IMG/VR virus record: IMGVR_UViG_3300024054_000001
Location: 1 to 51,543 of that record
Length of the DNA: 51,543 nucleotides
Source of the DNA: a virus
Reading direction: 5' to 3' (one strand)
Positions 1 through 8,761 of the stretch are shown piece by piece. The notes under the pieces are model-generated. The model saw only the letters and a list, made by a program, of their open reading frames with translations, was not told where the DNA came from and searched no databases. How positions within the stretch are numbered: position 1 is the first letter of the stretch; each line of letters opens with the position of its first letter. Position numbers and translations under genes: made by a program.

Positions 1-109
1 TCTCGTCGGCGACGACGGCACGACCGTGGCGCGCCTCGTCGACCGGCCGAGCGTCGACCGGTCGCTCGGATGGTTCGTCGTGGTGCGCCCCACGCGCGAG
101 ACGCCCTGA
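1..109 (+). CDS. 3' end of head-tail joining protein (duplicate of 51082-51525)
   Basis: This is the last 36 codons, in frame, of the 147-residue protein fully present at 51082-51525. It appears twice only because of the 127-bp end overlap. The stop codon TGA (107-109) overlaps the ATG of the next gene (109-111). Confidence 0.9.
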   Translation, partial: LVGDDGTTVARLVDRPSVDRSLGWFVVVRPTRETP

Positions 110-127
110 TGGGCACAGTCAACGTCC
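1..127. repeat. Terminal direct repeat, left copy
   Basis: These 127 bases are identical to 51417-51543. The genes read straight across the junction: the gene ending at 51525 ends again at 109, and the next gene starts at 109. This is what a circular contig looks like when the assembler leaves one k-mer overlap, and 127 is a common maximum k-mer. It is probably not a biological terminal repeat. It shows that the window holds the complete, circular or circularly permuted genome. Confidence 0.95.
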
Positions 128-675
128 GGCCCGAGGACTTCGCGGCGGTGTTCGAAGGGCGCGAGAAGGCGCGCGCCGATCGCGTACGCACGGCGGTCCA
201 CGAGGCAGCGATGCTTGGCGCCGAAGTCGTTGCCCGCTCCCAGGACGTCCCCGCCGACACTGGAGGGCTGAAGTCGTCGATCAAGGCGGTTGGGATTCGC
301 GAGTCCCGCTCGGAGATCATCGCCGACGCACCGCACGCGGGCATCATCGAGGCGGGTGCGCGACCGCATCTCACTCCCCTGCAGCCGCTGATCGACTGGG
401 TCAACCGGCACAAGTCTTCGTTCGGCCTGCGGCGTCCTCGAGGCGGACGCCCCGGCATCGGCGCCGGCGCGAACGAGCGCGAGTCGCGTCGACGCGAGCG
501 CCAAGCCTCGAAATACGCCGAGTACGATCGCGAAGTACTCCAGATCGCAGCGGGCATCCGCGCGAAGATCGCGCGCGAGGGTTCGAAGCCTCGCTGGTGG
601 ATGAAGAAGCATCTGCCCGAACTGCGGCGCATCCTCAGCGCGACGATCAATCGGCGAATCAAAGACGAGACCTGA
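109..675 (+). CDS. HK97 gp10-like head-tail joining / tail completion protein
   Basis: The 188-residue product resembles the HK97 gp10 / virion morphogenesis family, which acts at the neck or tail-completion stage. The recognisable core is P-x-D-T-G-G-L-K-S-S-I, followed by a DAPHAGIIEAG-R-PH stretch and a buried helix LIDWV, the family's usual pattern of a Thr-Gly turn and an acidic/aromatic patch. I chose the ATG at 109 because it overlaps the upstream stop as TGATG. The longer reading from 70 would run inside the preceding gene. The C-terminal third is very basic. The position between head-joining genes and the tail sheath fits the role. Confidence 0.8.
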   Translation: MGTVNVRPEDFAAVFEGREKARADRVRTAVHEAAMLGAEVVARSQDVPADTGGLKSSIKAVGIRESRSEIIADAPHAGIIEAGARPHLTPLQPLIDWVNRHKSSFGLRRPRGGRPGIGAGANERESRRRERQASKYAEYDREVLQIAAGIRAKIAREGSKPRWWMKKHLPELRRILSATINRRIKDET

Positions 676-678
676 TCG

Positions 679-1308
679 ATGGCCACCGACCTCGTCGAAG
701 CCGTGCGATCGCAGCTTGCGACGTACCTGCAGGCGCAGCTCGTCGGCGCGTTCGCGACGCTGAAGGTCTTCCAGGAATGGCCGACGCCGGGCCGGCCGCT
801 GCCGGAGTACTCGATCGCCGTTCTGGCGACAGATGCCCCCGACGTGCGATTCCACGCGCCGCTGGTGCGCGTGGTGACGCCGGGCGTCTCGCCGAACGGG
901 ACGGTGCGGTATTCGTACGCTCGCGCCACGCTCGACCTGCAGCTCGACGCGTGGGCGCGCTTCGCGGCGACGCGTGACGCCCTCGCCGGCGCCATGCGCG
1001 ACGTGCTCAACCGCCACCCGATCGATTCGCTCGCCCTAGCCGGGCAACTCCCGCACTTCGCTCGCCGGGGCTCGCTGGTGCTCAAGCTCTCGGGGCTGCT
1101 CGATGCCCCGTGCGAGTTCCGCTTCGGCGCCAGCGCGGCGCCGCAGGAGTCCGGACCTCCGGCGCAAGAGGGCGAATGGCGCGCGACCTGGTCGGGCCGT
1201 GCCGTGACGGTCATTCAAACCGAGGAGCAGCTCGCCCTGCTCAAGCAGCTGACGCTCGCCATCGGCGTCAACGGCTCGACCGAGAACACCGTTCTGACCC
1301 CACCGTAG
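679..1308 (+). CDS. Probable tail terminator / tail completion protein
   Basis: This 209-residue protein lies between the gp10-like gene and the sheath gene, the usual slot for the tail terminator (gpU-like) protein. It begins with an amphipathic helix (residues 1-25) followed by alternating strands, and contains a WARFAATRDALAGAMRDVL helix like those in terminator folds. I see no diagnostic motif, so the call rests mainly on gene order and size. The ATG lies 3 nt after the upstream stop. The C-terminal 50 residues are rich in Pro, Gly and Thr. Confidence 0.55.
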   Translation: MATDLVEAVRSQLATYLQAQLVGAFATLKVFQEWPTPGRPLPEYSIAVLATDAPDVRFHAPLVRVVTPGVSPNGTVRYSYARATLDLQLDAWARFAATRDALAGAMRDVLNRHPIDSLALAGQLPHFARRGSLVLKLSGLLDAPCEFRFGASAAPQESGPPAQEGEWRATWSGRAVTVIQTEEQLALLKQLTLAIGVNGSTENTVLTPP

Positions 1309-1320
1309 GAGACCGATTCC

Positions 1321-2784
1321 ATGCCGCTGTTCATCGACTCGCAGAGCCAGGCTCGAGGCCCGGGCGTCTACGCCATCGAGATCACGCCCCCGCGCGTGAT
1401 CGACGAGGTCTCGAACGGGTACATCGGCCTGGTCGGACAATTCGACTGGGGCCCGAAGCAGTCCGTCTACGTGCCTTCCGATGGCGCGGACTTCCTCGAC
1501 GTGTTCGCGCCGGCTGGCTCGGGCCGGGCGTCGACCGGCTACTACGCGACGATGCGCCGACGCGGACTGACCCTGAAGGTCGTGCGCGTACTGGGCTCGG
1601 GCTCGGCTGCAGCGAGCGACTCGGCCGCCGGGACGGGCGGCAACCTGGTTTCGACGGCCAAGTACCACGGCACGATGGGCAACTCGATCGCCCGGACGAT
1701 CGGAGCGGCCTCGGGCGGCGATGCGACCAAGCGCGACATCACGTTCACGCTGACCAACTCGGTGACGGGCACGACGACCGAGGTCTACCGCGACATCGCG
1801 ATGAACCAGACGATCGACGTCTCGCGGTCGAAGCTCCTCGCGTCGCTCGTGTTCTCCGGCGGCACGATGACGGTCTGGCCGTCGAACGGCACCGTGAATC
1901 TCGCCGGCGGATCGAACGGCGGCGCGCTGGCCTCTTCGGACTACACCGGCACGGCGGGCGCGGCCGACAAGGGCTGCGCGCTCTTCGAAACGCACGACGA
2001 CGTGCGCGTCGTCATGCACGACGACTGCGGCAACACGAACCGGGCCTCGATCAACGCCGCGTTCGCGACCCACGCGGCCACGCTGCGCGATCGACTCGCG
2101 GTGGTCTCGGGCAACTCCGACGCGGCCGACTGGTCGACCGTGAAGGGCTACCGCACCGGCTCGCTGATCAGCGAGTACGTGATCTTCAACGGCGCATGGG
2201 GGAAGTTCTACGACGACGCCGGCGTCCTGCAGACCGCACCGTGCGACGCGAACGTTGCCGCGGCGCTGGTCAACCTCGAGCCGCAGCAGTCCCACGCCTG
2301 GTGGGATCCGAAGGCCACGAAGTACTGCGATTCGATTCAGGACATCGTCGCGACGTTCTCGACGAAGTCGGACACGATCCGCGGCGAGGCCACCGAGCAG
2401 GGCATCAACCTCCCGATCCGGCTGCCGGACGGGCCCTTCGCGTTCCTGCACGACCGCACCGCCGGCACCGGCTTCGCGATCACGCGACGGATCCGGAATC
2501 ACCTGGCGCTCTCCCTCGTGCCTGGTCTGCGGAGCTACACGAACGGACCGAACACGAGCGAGGGCCTGCGCGAGATGAAGGCGATCGTCGACACGTTCCT
2601 GAGCGGCCAGATCCGCAAAGGGCGCCTGACGGCAGCGTCGACCGACGTGTCGATGAACACGGCGGCGTCGATGGCGCTCGGCCAAGCCTCGATCGGCATC
2701 GATGGCACGTCGCCCGCCGCGCGCGAGAAGATCTTCCTGCTGGTCAACGTCGGCCCGACCGTCACGGTCCGCGAGGCCGCCTGA
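1321..2784 (+). CDS. Contractile tail sheath protein
   Basis: This 487-residue protein matches the phage tail sheath family (gpFI / Mu gpL type). The N-terminus PGVYAIEITPPRVIDEVSNGYIGLVGQ is the typical start, with a GPKQSVYV segment that leads the first domain. The C-terminal half contains LPDGPFAFLHDRTAGTGFA-ITRR and NHLALSLVPGLR, followed by a long final helix-strand unit ending KIFLLVNVGPTVTV, which joins neighbouring subunits in sheaths. The start is supported by TAGGAG about 8 nt upstream. A sheath gene makes this a myovirus-type phage with a contractile tail. The tube gene follows directly. Confidence 0.93.
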   Translation: MPLFIDSQSQARGPGVYAIEITPPRVIDEVSNGYIGLVGQFDWGPKQSVYVPSDGADFLDVFAPAGSGRASTGYYATMRRRGLTLKVVRVLGSGSAAASDSAAGTGGNLVSTAKYHGTMGNSIARTIGAASGGDATKRDITFTLTNSVTGTTTEVYRDIAMNQTIDVSRSKLLASLVFSGGTMTVWPSNGTVNLAGGSNGGALASSDYTGTAGAADKGCALFETHDDVRVVMHDDCGNTNRASINAAFATHAATLRDRLAVVSGNSDAADWSTVKGYRTGSLISEYVIFNGAWGKFYDDAGVLQTAPCDANVAAALVNLEPQQSHAWWDPKATKYCDSIQDIVATFSTKSDTIRGEATEQGINLPIRLPDGPFAFLHDRTAGTGFAITRRIRNHLALSLVPGLRSYTNGPNTSEGLREMKAIVDTFLSGQIRKGRLTAASTDVSMNTAASMALGQASIGIDGTSPAAREKIFLLVNVGPTVTVREAA

Positions 2785-2829
2785 TTGCGCTCGATCCCCC
2801 CGCTTCACCCGACACACTGAGGCAAACCC

Positions 2830-3267
2830 ATGGCTGACCCGAAGCTCCCGATGCACGGCGAGAACGTGCCGGTGACCGTGTTCATCGACAACGTGCCCTA
2901 CCCGCAGGCCGACAACGCGATCTCGATCGAGATCGAGCCCGTGATGAAGGAGCACAACTACGAACTGCTCGGACAGTCGCGTGACGTGCTCGACCAGCAG
3001 CTACGCGGGTGGCGCGGGAAGGTTATGTTCCAGCACACCGACAACGTGCTCTTCAAGGCATGGCTCGTGGTGCAGGAAGCGCGCGAGGCCCGGACGCGGA
3101 TCCCCGAGATCATGATCGCGCCATCGTGGGAGATGCGCGACGGCACGACAGAGACCTGGGCGTTGCAGCGCTGCGAGCTTGTGCCGACGAAGAATGTCGG
3201 AGGCGCGACCGAGGACGCGAAGCTCTCCTGGTCGTTCAAGGCGGTCGACTACGAGCAGGTATTCTAA
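2830..3267 (+). CDS. Tail tube protein
   Basis: The 145-residue product follows the sheath gene, as the tube does in most myophages. The length is normal for gpFII / Mu gpM-type tube proteins. The sequence reads as a compact beta-sandwich: VTVFIDNVPYPQADNAISIEIEPV near the N-terminus, then RGWRGKVMFQHTDN, and a C-terminal KLSWSFKAVDYEQVF. A GAGG element precedes the ATG. Its stop TAA overlaps the next ATG by one base (TAATG), so the chaperone gene is translationally coupled. Confidence 0.85.
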   Translation: MADPKLPMHGENVPVTVFIDNVPYPQADNAISIEIEPVMKEHNYELLGQSRDVLDQQLRGWRGKVMFQHTDNVLFKAWLVVQEAREARTRIPEIMIAPSWEMRDGTTETWALQRCELVPTKNVGGATEDAKLSWSFKAVDYEQVF

Positions 3268-3803
3268 TGGCGGAGTCGATCTACCAGGCCATTCTTCCGA
3301 GCGGTCGCGCCGTGCGTTTCCGCCGGCTGCGGACGCGAGAGATGCTCGCGATTCAGCAACGCGTCGCGGTGCGGCTCGGCAAGCGCGACGATCCCGGCGA
3401 TGGAATCCGCAACGCGATGGGTAGCATCGAGATCATCGCGACGTGCACCATTGCGATCACGACCTCGCGCCCGTGGCTGTTCCTCGTCCCGGAAGCTGTC
3501 GACGCGGCCGCGGACCCGGATCCCGTCGACGCCCTCGAGGCGCTCGCCGCGGTGCCGAGTCGGAGCACGCCGCGTGAGGCGCCGAAGCGCGTCGACGTCG
3601 ATGCGATGCTCGACGCCCTGAAGCCCGAGGACTGGATCCAACTGAGCTACGGCGAGCTGATTCAACGCGACAAGCCGAAGTCGATGGACGATGTGCTCGA
3701 CAATGCCGCGGACTTTCAGCGTTTGCTCGAGCTGATCCAGAACCCCGACGGGCAGCAGGTCGAGGGTCTCCTGGGAAAAGTGCAGGCCGTTTCGTCCGCG
3801 TGA
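3267..3803 (+). CDS. Tail assembly chaperone, short (G-type) product
   Basis: The 178-residue product lies between tube and tape measure, where tail assembly chaperones are encoded. The N-terminus (residues 1-60) has the LPSGRAVRFRRLRTREML pattern common in these proteins, and residues 105-165 are helical. The reading frame carries a canonical -1 slippery heptamer near its 3' end, with zero-frame codons GGA AAA at 3774-3779. A fraction of ribosomes should therefore read on into a longer form (see 3779-3943). The normal product ends seven codons after the slip site. Confidence 0.85.
   Translation: MAESIYQAILPSGRAVRFRRLRTREMLAIQQRVAVRLGKRDDPGDGIRNAMGSIEIIATCTIAITTSRPWLFLVPEAVDAAADPDPVDALEALAAVPSRSTPREAPKRVDVDAMLDALKPEDWIQLSYGELIQRDKPKSMDDVLDNAADFQRLLELIQNPDGQQVEGLLGKVQAVSSA
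3773..3779 (+). promoter_or_regulatory. -1 ribosomal frameshift slippery site G GGA AAA
   Basis: The heptamer GGGAAAA is phased exactly as X XXY YYZ relative to the chaperone frame (codons GGA 3774-3776, AAA 3777-3779). Slipping back one base moves ribosomes into a frame that stays open to 3943. Lambda uses the closely related GGGAAAG for its gpG-gpGT shift. The position is the classical one for tail assembly chaperones, about eight codons before the zero-frame stop. Confidence 0.85.
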
Positions 3804-3943
3804 TCGCCGTTCTCTGTCGATACGGCCATCAGCGCTTGCCGGACCTTCTTGAGATGCAGGTCGACGAACTGCTGATGCTTCACAAGGAGATCCTCGCGAT
3901 CGTCGCGGCGGAGAACAAGACGATCCAACGGCCCGACGACTGA
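3779..3943 (+). CDS. Frameshift extension of the tail assembly chaperone (T part of GT)
   Basis: The -1 frame encodes 54 residues after the slip site, ending with a TGA at 3941-3943 just before the tape measure ATG. The extension reads SAGRFVRVIAVLCRYGHQRL, then a helical LLEMQVDELLMLHKEILAIVAAENK segment, typical of GT-type second parts. The full GT-like product is about 225 residues (171 zero-frame codons plus 54). An internal GTG at 3799 could also start a 47-residue protein, but the slippery site makes frameshifting the better explanation. The family role is to hold the tape measure protein in an assembly-ready state. Confidence 0.82.
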   Translation, partial: SAGRFVRVIAVLCRYGHQRLPDLLEMQVDELLMLHKEILAIVAAENKTIQRPDD

Positions 3944-3946
3944 TCG

Positions 3947-5809
3947 ATGTCCGATACTGTCTACAACGTCCGAACGGTCTACGAGGTCGATGACCGTGGC
4001 GCGGGCGCACGCGTAGGGGGCCTCGGTCGTGCATTCTCGGGGCTCTGGAACACGATCCGAAGCGTCACCGGATCGCTCTTCTCGCTGCGGACGGTTCTCG
4101 GCGGTGCATTCGGCGCCGCGGGCGTCTTCAGTGCGGCCCGCGCGATCACGCGCCTCGGCGGTGAGGCGGAGAGCACGCGGATCGCGATCGCAGGCATGCT
4201 GCAGGCTGGCGGCGCATCCTCGAGCATCGATCGAGCGATGCAGACATCCTCGGACCTCATCGAGCAGATGCGCGTTCAGGCCCGCGCTCTGCCGGGGGAG
4301 TTCCAGGACGTGCTGAATGTCTTCCGTGGCGGCCTCGGCGGCGGACTGGCCGCCGGACAAACCGCGGATCACATCCGCCAAGTGGCTGGGCAGCTGATGG
4401 CTGTCACGCAGGTCCTCGGTGTCGATTCCGAGCAGGCCGGCCGAGACTTTGCGCTCATGCTCGAGGGCCGCGCAGGCGCTCAGGTCGCCACGTTCTCTCG
4501 CTTGCGAGCGCAGATCGGCATGACAGCCGAGGCGTTCAACGCGCTCGCGCCGGCGGAGCGATTCCAGCGGATCGAGCAGGCGATGCGCGGATTCGGTCCC
4601 GCGATCGATCGATACCAGTCGTCGTGGGCGGCGGTCTCGTCGACGACCAGGGACCACCTGACGACGCTCCTACGCACGTCGACGCAGCCGCTCTTCGAGC
4701 GCCTGCGCGACACGCTCGCGCGCGTCAACGAGTGGTTCGAGCGGAACCAGACCCGGGTGCTGGCGTTTGCTTCCTCGATCGGCACGCATCTCGCGTCCGC
4801 GTTCGACCGCATCGTCGGCCTTGCGCAACGCCTCGGGGAGTTTCTCTCCCGTCTGTCGTTCGACCGGCTCCGGTCGTCGCTCACTCAGCTCGGCCCCGGT
4901 CTGCTCGCTCTTCGTGGCGTCGCGGCCCTCGGCCTCGGCGCCGCTGGCGGGGCGATCGCGCTCCCCGTGATCGCCGCGCTCACGAGCGGCGGCCCCGCGG
5001 TGGGCGAGGCGCTGCGTGCGATCGGCGAGGCCAGCCGGCCCCTGGTCACCATGCTCGGCCAGCTCTTCACGGCGACGATGCCACTGGTGACGATGCTGGG
5101 CGTTACGTTGATCGGAGCGATCACGCCGGTCATCGAAATCCTGGGCGGGCTCGGAAGTGCACTGCAGGCCTTCGGTGCGTGGGTTCGGGCGTTGCCAGGG
5201 ATGGAAGGGTTCCTCGCCAATATCCGCGCGGGAATCCAGGAGTTCAACACCGGCGCCGGGCGTTCGGACGTCGCGAACATGGCCGCGGGCGTCGAACGCC
5301 AACGCGAGCATGTCGCGAACGTCGGACGCGTGCAGGACATGCTTCGAGGCGTCCGGGAATCGATGCCGTTCGTTGGGCGCGCGCTGAGCGAAGACAACCG
5401 CACGCGGCTAGCGAATGTTCTCGAGCTGTCGTCCGGCCAGATTGCTGGCAACGAAGCCCTTCGCGGTCGCGTGTCCGCGCTCGCTGCGGTGATGTCGATG
5501 GCCCGCGGTCGTGCCGGCGTCCGTGGGGGCGTCGAGTCGATGGCGGGGCTGCTCAACACTGCCGTCGGGCAGTTGCCTTCGAGGGTCTTCAGCGGAGCGG
5601 ACATCAACATCAGCGGCGACCGAACGCAACCCACGCCGAACGTCGTCGCAGGCAGGGGAAACGTGCACGTGAGTGTCCGCGTCGAGCAGACGATCGAGAA
5701 CGCGAACGACCCGGATCGGGTGCTCATCGCGACGCGCCAGGGCGTGCTCGATGCGCTGATGCATCCGCTCGAGTCGGCGGGGCTCCTCGTCGGCTCCGAT
5801 CTGCGATGA
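3947..5809 (+). CDS. Tape measure protein
   Basis: This 620-residue protein sets tail length and is extruded during DNA entry. Residues 20-75 are glycine-rich with a hydrophobic stretch (VLGGAFGAAGVFSAARAI). Further hydrophobic segments lie in the middle (GVAALGLGAAGGAIALPVIAA and the PLVTMLG repeats). Long helices with few Cys are typical of the family. At about 1.5 angstrom per residue, the length predicts a short tail of roughly 90 nm (inference). It follows the chaperone frameshift gene and overlaps the hub gene as ATGA. I see no peptidase or lysozyme motif inside it. Confidence 0.88.
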   Translation: MSDTVYNVRTVYEVDDRGAGARVGGLGRAFSGLWNTIRSVTGSLFSLRTVLGGAFGAAGVFSAARAITRLGGEAESTRIAIAGMLQAGGASSSIDRAMQTSSDLIEQMRVQARALPGEFQDVLNVFRGGLGGGLAAGQTADHIRQVAGQLMAVTQVLGVDSEQAGRDFALMLEGRAGAQVATFSRLRAQIGMTAEAFNALAPAERFQRIEQAMRGFGPAIDRYQSSWAAVSSTTRDHLTTLLRTSTQPLFERLRDTLARVNEWFERNQTRVLAFASSIGTHLASAFDRIVGLAQRLGEFLSRLSFDRLRSSLTQLGPGLLALRGVAALGLGAAGGAIALPVIAALTSGGPAVGEALRAIGEASRPLVTMLGQLFTATMPLVTMLGVTLIGAITPVIEILGGLGSALQAFGAWVRALPGMEGFLANIRAGIQEFNTGAGRSDVANMAAGVERQREHVANVGRVQDMLRGVRESMPFVGRALSEDNRTRLANVLELSSGQIAGNEALRGRVSALAAVMSMARGRAGVRGGVESMAGLLNTAVGQLPSRVFSGADINISGDRTQPTPNVVAGRGNVHVSVRVEQTIENANDPDRVLIATRQGVLDALMHPLESAGLLVGSDLR

Positions 5810-7098
5810 CCGACGTATTCTACCCGCGAGCACTGGTGCAACTGCACGCGCGAGTGCTCGGCCAGGATGTGACCACGTCGATCGAGCCGCACCGGGTGTC
5901 GCTCACACGCCGGCCACACAACCAGGCCGACGAGGTCGAGGTCGAGATTCACGGGACGGCGCTGCCGTTCGAACCACGTCACATCGAGGACCTCTGGCTC
6001 GGCGTGTTCCTCGGAGATCCCCGGTCGATGTCTGGGCGCGTCGACACGGATCGCTTCCTGCGGTTCGTGGGCTACGCGGACGACATGGAACCGGGCAATC
6101 CGGCCGCCGAGGCGCCGCGCGTGAAGATCACGGCGCGTGATCGCAGCGCCCAACTGCGCGACTTCAAGCCGCTACCCGTCGCAGCGCAGCCCCGTTACGG
6201 CGACATGCTCGGGCAGGCGATCGAGCGCATCCTTGCAGCGGTGCCGTCGGCCGTCGGCATGGAGCTGCGCTCAAGCGAACACGCATCGATTCCGCTCGCG
6301 CCGCTGGTATCGGCCCGGGCACGTGCCGGACGTATCCCGCTGCCGAACGACTGCACGGCCTGGCAGGCCATCGAGCACGTCTGCGGCCTATGCGCTCGCG
6401 AGGTCACCATCGACCTCGAGGACGTCGTCATCCAGGTGCCCACGGCAGCCCGGTCGAGCCCCTCGGAGGCGGCGGCGAACTTCGTCTTCGGTGGCGTCCG
6501 CGGAAACCTGCTCGAGGCGAAGCGGAAGAAGAAGTTCCAGCGCAACCGCAACGGCGTGCGGGTCGTCTCGTTCGATCCGGCGACGCGACGACGCGTCGAG
6601 GCCGTCTACCCGCCCGACGGTCAGCTCCCGAGACGACATCGCGCGCGAGGACGTCGCGGCGGCGGCGGAGCACAGCCGCCGGAGCGCGACATCTTCGCCC
6701 TCGGCGACGGCATCACGTCGCACGATCAGCTCGAGGAGTACGCCCGACGCATCTACCTCGAGCGGTCGAGGCAGGAGGTCGAGGTCGAGATCGAGTGTCC
6801 GTTCCCGACGGACCAGCACATCGGTCTGCGCAACGGCGACCGCGTCTCGATCGAGATCGAGCCCGGCCTCGCCGACGACATTCGCGGCAGCGGCACGGGC
6901 GCTGTCGCGCTGCTCGAGCGGCGGCTCGGCGTCGACCGCGAAGTCGCGCAGATCCTGGTTCGCTCGGCGCGCGAGCCCACCACGAACCTCTTCTACGCGA
7001 AGACGATCACGACCGAGTTCTCGGCCACCGAGAAGACCGTCGTGAAGATCGACGCGATCAATCTGATTCTCGCCATCGACGACCGTCAAGCCGCATGA
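5806..7098 (+). CDS. Baseplate hub protein (gpD / Mu gp44-like)
   Basis: This 430-residue protein lies between tape measure and spike, the gpD/gp44 slot (T4 gp27-like). It opens with YPRALVQLHARVLGQDVT, a strand-rich start, followed by VSLTRRPHNQADEVEVEI, the common domain-1 pattern. It later has TAWQAIEHVCGLCAREVTI, typical of the middle domain of these hubs. A basic, Gly-rich loop (about residues 265-295) may be flexible. The ATG at 5806 overlaps the previous stop, which rules out the much longer upstream reading in this frame. Confidence 0.82.
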   Translation: MTDVFYPRALVQLHARVLGQDVTTSIEPHRVSLTRRPHNQADEVEVEIHGTALPFEPRHIEDLWLGVFLGDPRSMSGRVDTDRFLRFVGYADDMEPGNPAAEAPRVKITARDRSAQLRDFKPLPVAAQPRYGDMLGQAIERILAAVPSAVGMELRSSEHASIPLAPLVSARARAGRIPLPNDCTAWQAIEHVCGLCAREVTIDLEDVVIQVPTAARSSPSEAAANFVFGGVRGNLLEAKRKKKFQRNRNGVRVVSFDPATRRRVEAVYPPDGQLPRRHRARGRRGGGGAQPPERDIFALGDGITSHDQLEEYARRIYLERSRQEVEVEIECPFPTDQHIGLRNGDRVSIEIEPGLADDIRGSGTGAVALLERRLGVDREVAQILVRSAREPTTNLFYAKTITTEFSATEKTVVKIDAINLILAIDDRQAA

Positions 7099-7730
7099 GC
7101 CGTCCCGGACGATCCGCCCTCCGCGAGGTCCTGACGGGACCCGTGCTGCGCGCGATCGCGGGTATCCGTGACGCTGGCGAGCTGCTCCTCGCAGCGGTGC
7201 GGAACATCGACGGCGGCGACCACGTCGACGACCAGGGCAGCGCGGACATCTGGGTGCACTACGAGGACAGCCTCACCGGTGCGCCCGGGATCGCCCGGCT
7301 GTTCGTGCCCGGGAACATCCTGTTCGCGCTCCCCGACGCGGACGACACTGTCATGGTCGCGCGCGGACGCGATGCCGGCGGGCCTGGTGTGCCGTACTTG
7401 CTTCACGGCGACGCCGGCGACGCATCCCGCGTCCCCACGTGGCTTCGAAGCGCCGTCGGCCTGTTCACGAAGAAGCTCCTGCGGCTCGAGTCGAAGGAGG
7501 ACGACGTCGTCGTCGTCGCGGGCTCCGGCAAGTACGTCAAGCTCGGGCTGAACGCTACGCAGTTCGTTGCACTCGCGAATCTGGTCGACGCCCGGCTCTC
7601 CGCCATCGTCACGGCGTTCAACGCGCACGTTCATACGGGCGTCACGACGGGTCCCGGCTCCACCGGCACGACTGCGACGCCTCTCGGGGCGCAGGCCACC
7701 GTTGCGGCGACCGTCGGGAAGGCCGAGTGA
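7095..7730 (+). CDS. Baseplate spike protein (gpV / Mu gp45-like)
   Basis: This 211-residue protein matches the membrane-piercing spike family. An OB-like N-terminal region is followed by a beta-helical stretch (KLLRLESKEDDVVVVAGSG). Near the C-terminus is FNAHVHTGVTTGPGSTG. The H-x-H pair there is the motif that binds iron at the spike tip in P2 gpV and related proteins. Its order after the hub is standard. It overlaps both neighbours as ATGA or TGATG. Confidence 0.85.
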   Translation: MSRPGRSALREVLTGPVLRAIAGIRDAGELLLAAVRNIDGGDHVDDQGSADIWVHYEDSLTGAPGIARLFVPGNILFALPDADDTVMVARGRDAGGPGVPYLLHGDAGDASRVPTWLRSAVGLFTKKLLRLESKEDDVVVVAGSGKYVKLGLNATQFVALANLVDARLSAIVTAFNAHVHTGVTTGPGSTGTTATPLGAQATVAATVGKAE

Positions 7731-8758
7731 TGCCAGCCCCGTTCGTCATCGAGGAGCACGAGGTCCCCGACGCGATCCGTGTCGAGTTGGCGGGCGTCGA
7801 CCTGCCCTACGGGAGCGAGGGCGGCCCCGCGGCATTCGAGATGGGCGGCGATCTCGTCCGTGATCGCATCGACCTCCCCGGCCGCCCTCGGCCCATCCTG
7901 CACATTCTCGTCGCCCCCGATCGCCCGCTGAGCATTCGCGGCGCGTTCAAGGATTGGCTCCATGCTCGAGCAGGGTACGCGCGCGAGAAGCGCGACCAAC
8001 TGCTCGAGATCTACCGACGGGCGAACGTCCTCGCGCTGAGCTGGGACGGAGACGCCTGGCTGGGCGTGCTCGACAAGCCGAAGTTCGGTGTCGAGAGCGC
8101 CGGGTCGATCACGTACGAGCTGCAGTTCGAGATCCTCGAGACGTACGGCGTCCCATCGATCCCGGCCGCGGCGACGCCCTCGGCGCCGACGTCGGGGGCA
8201 ATGGCGGCGTTGCGAGCCACCGTCGAAGCCCGACGTGCCCGGATCGCCGCGCAACGCCTGCGGCGTGCCACGCGGCAGGCCATTCTGACGGCGCTCGATC
8301 TCGCCACGAACGCTGCGTCGCGCGTCGAGGATGCGATCCGCGTCGTCGAGGGCATGGCCGGCACGGCGCTCCAGCGCTTCGGCTCCGGGCTCCGGCGCGT
8401 GATCTCGACCGCACGCATCGCCCAGGACCTCGTTGGCGCCGCGCGGTCTCTCATCCGCACGGCCGTCGCCCAGACCGAGGTGACGGTGCGGACGGCGGCC
8501 GCGATCGGCTCGTGGTGGACCGAGCAGGCCGCAGTCGACATCGATCTGCTCTCGCTCCTCGACGGTCTGCGCTCGGTCCGTGCGGCCGCGCGCGCACGCC
8601 TGCGGGCCTCGACGCGACTGTACCAGGTGCGCCCGGGCGACACGCTCGAGTCGATCGCCCGTCAGCAACTGGGCGACGCATCTCGTGCGTCCGAGTTGGG
8701 CGTGCGGTCGGATCAACTCACTCCAGGCCGGCTTCTGCGATTGCCGGCGGCGGCATGA
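7730..8758 (+). CDS. LysM-containing baseplate/tail protein
   Basis: This 342-residue protein ends with a LysM domain (about residues 297-340): YQVRPGDTLESIARQQLGD, then RLLRLP. The N-terminal 140 residues form a beta-rich domain (DLPGRPRPILHILVAPDRPLS and SITYELQFEIL) resembling the N-terminal part of phage LysM proteins near the hub. The middle (residues 165-270) is a long Ala/Arg helix. T4 gp53 and many myophage proteins carry LysM at this stage of the baseplate, where it helps bind peptidoglycan or stabilise hub-wedge contacts. The exact homologue is not settled. Confidence 0.72.
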   Translation: MPAPFVIEEHEVPDAIRVELAGVDLPYGSEGGPAAFEMGGDLVRDRIDLPGRPRPILHILVAPDRPLSIRGAFKDWLHARAGYAREKRDQLLEIYRRANVLALSWDGDAWLGVLDKPKFGVESAGSITYELQFEILETYGVPSIPAAATPSAPTSGAMAALRATVEARRARIAAQRLRRATRQAILTALDLATNAASRVEDAIRVVEGMAGTALQRFGSGLRRVISTARIAQDLVGAARSLIRTAVAQTEVTVRTAAAIGSWWTEQAAVDIDLLSLLDGLRSVRAAARARLRASTRLYQVRPGDTLESIARQQLGDASRASELGVRSDQLTPGRLLRLPAAA

Positions 8759-8761
8759 TCC

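Noticed and set aside
1036-2955. 639-codon open frame on the minus strand
   Set aside because: It lies opposite the sheath and its neighbours, is Arg/His-rich low complexity and matches no family. It is a shadow of the GC-rich codon pattern.
3799-3943. Independent gene starting at GTG 3799
   Set aside because: Possible, but the slippery site and the open -1 frame upstream make frameshifting more likely.
5806-7098. A much longer 824-codon hub reading from 4624
   Set aside because: The first 394 codons are out-of-frame tape measure sequence, very Arg-rich. The overlapping ATG at 5806 fits the local start pattern.
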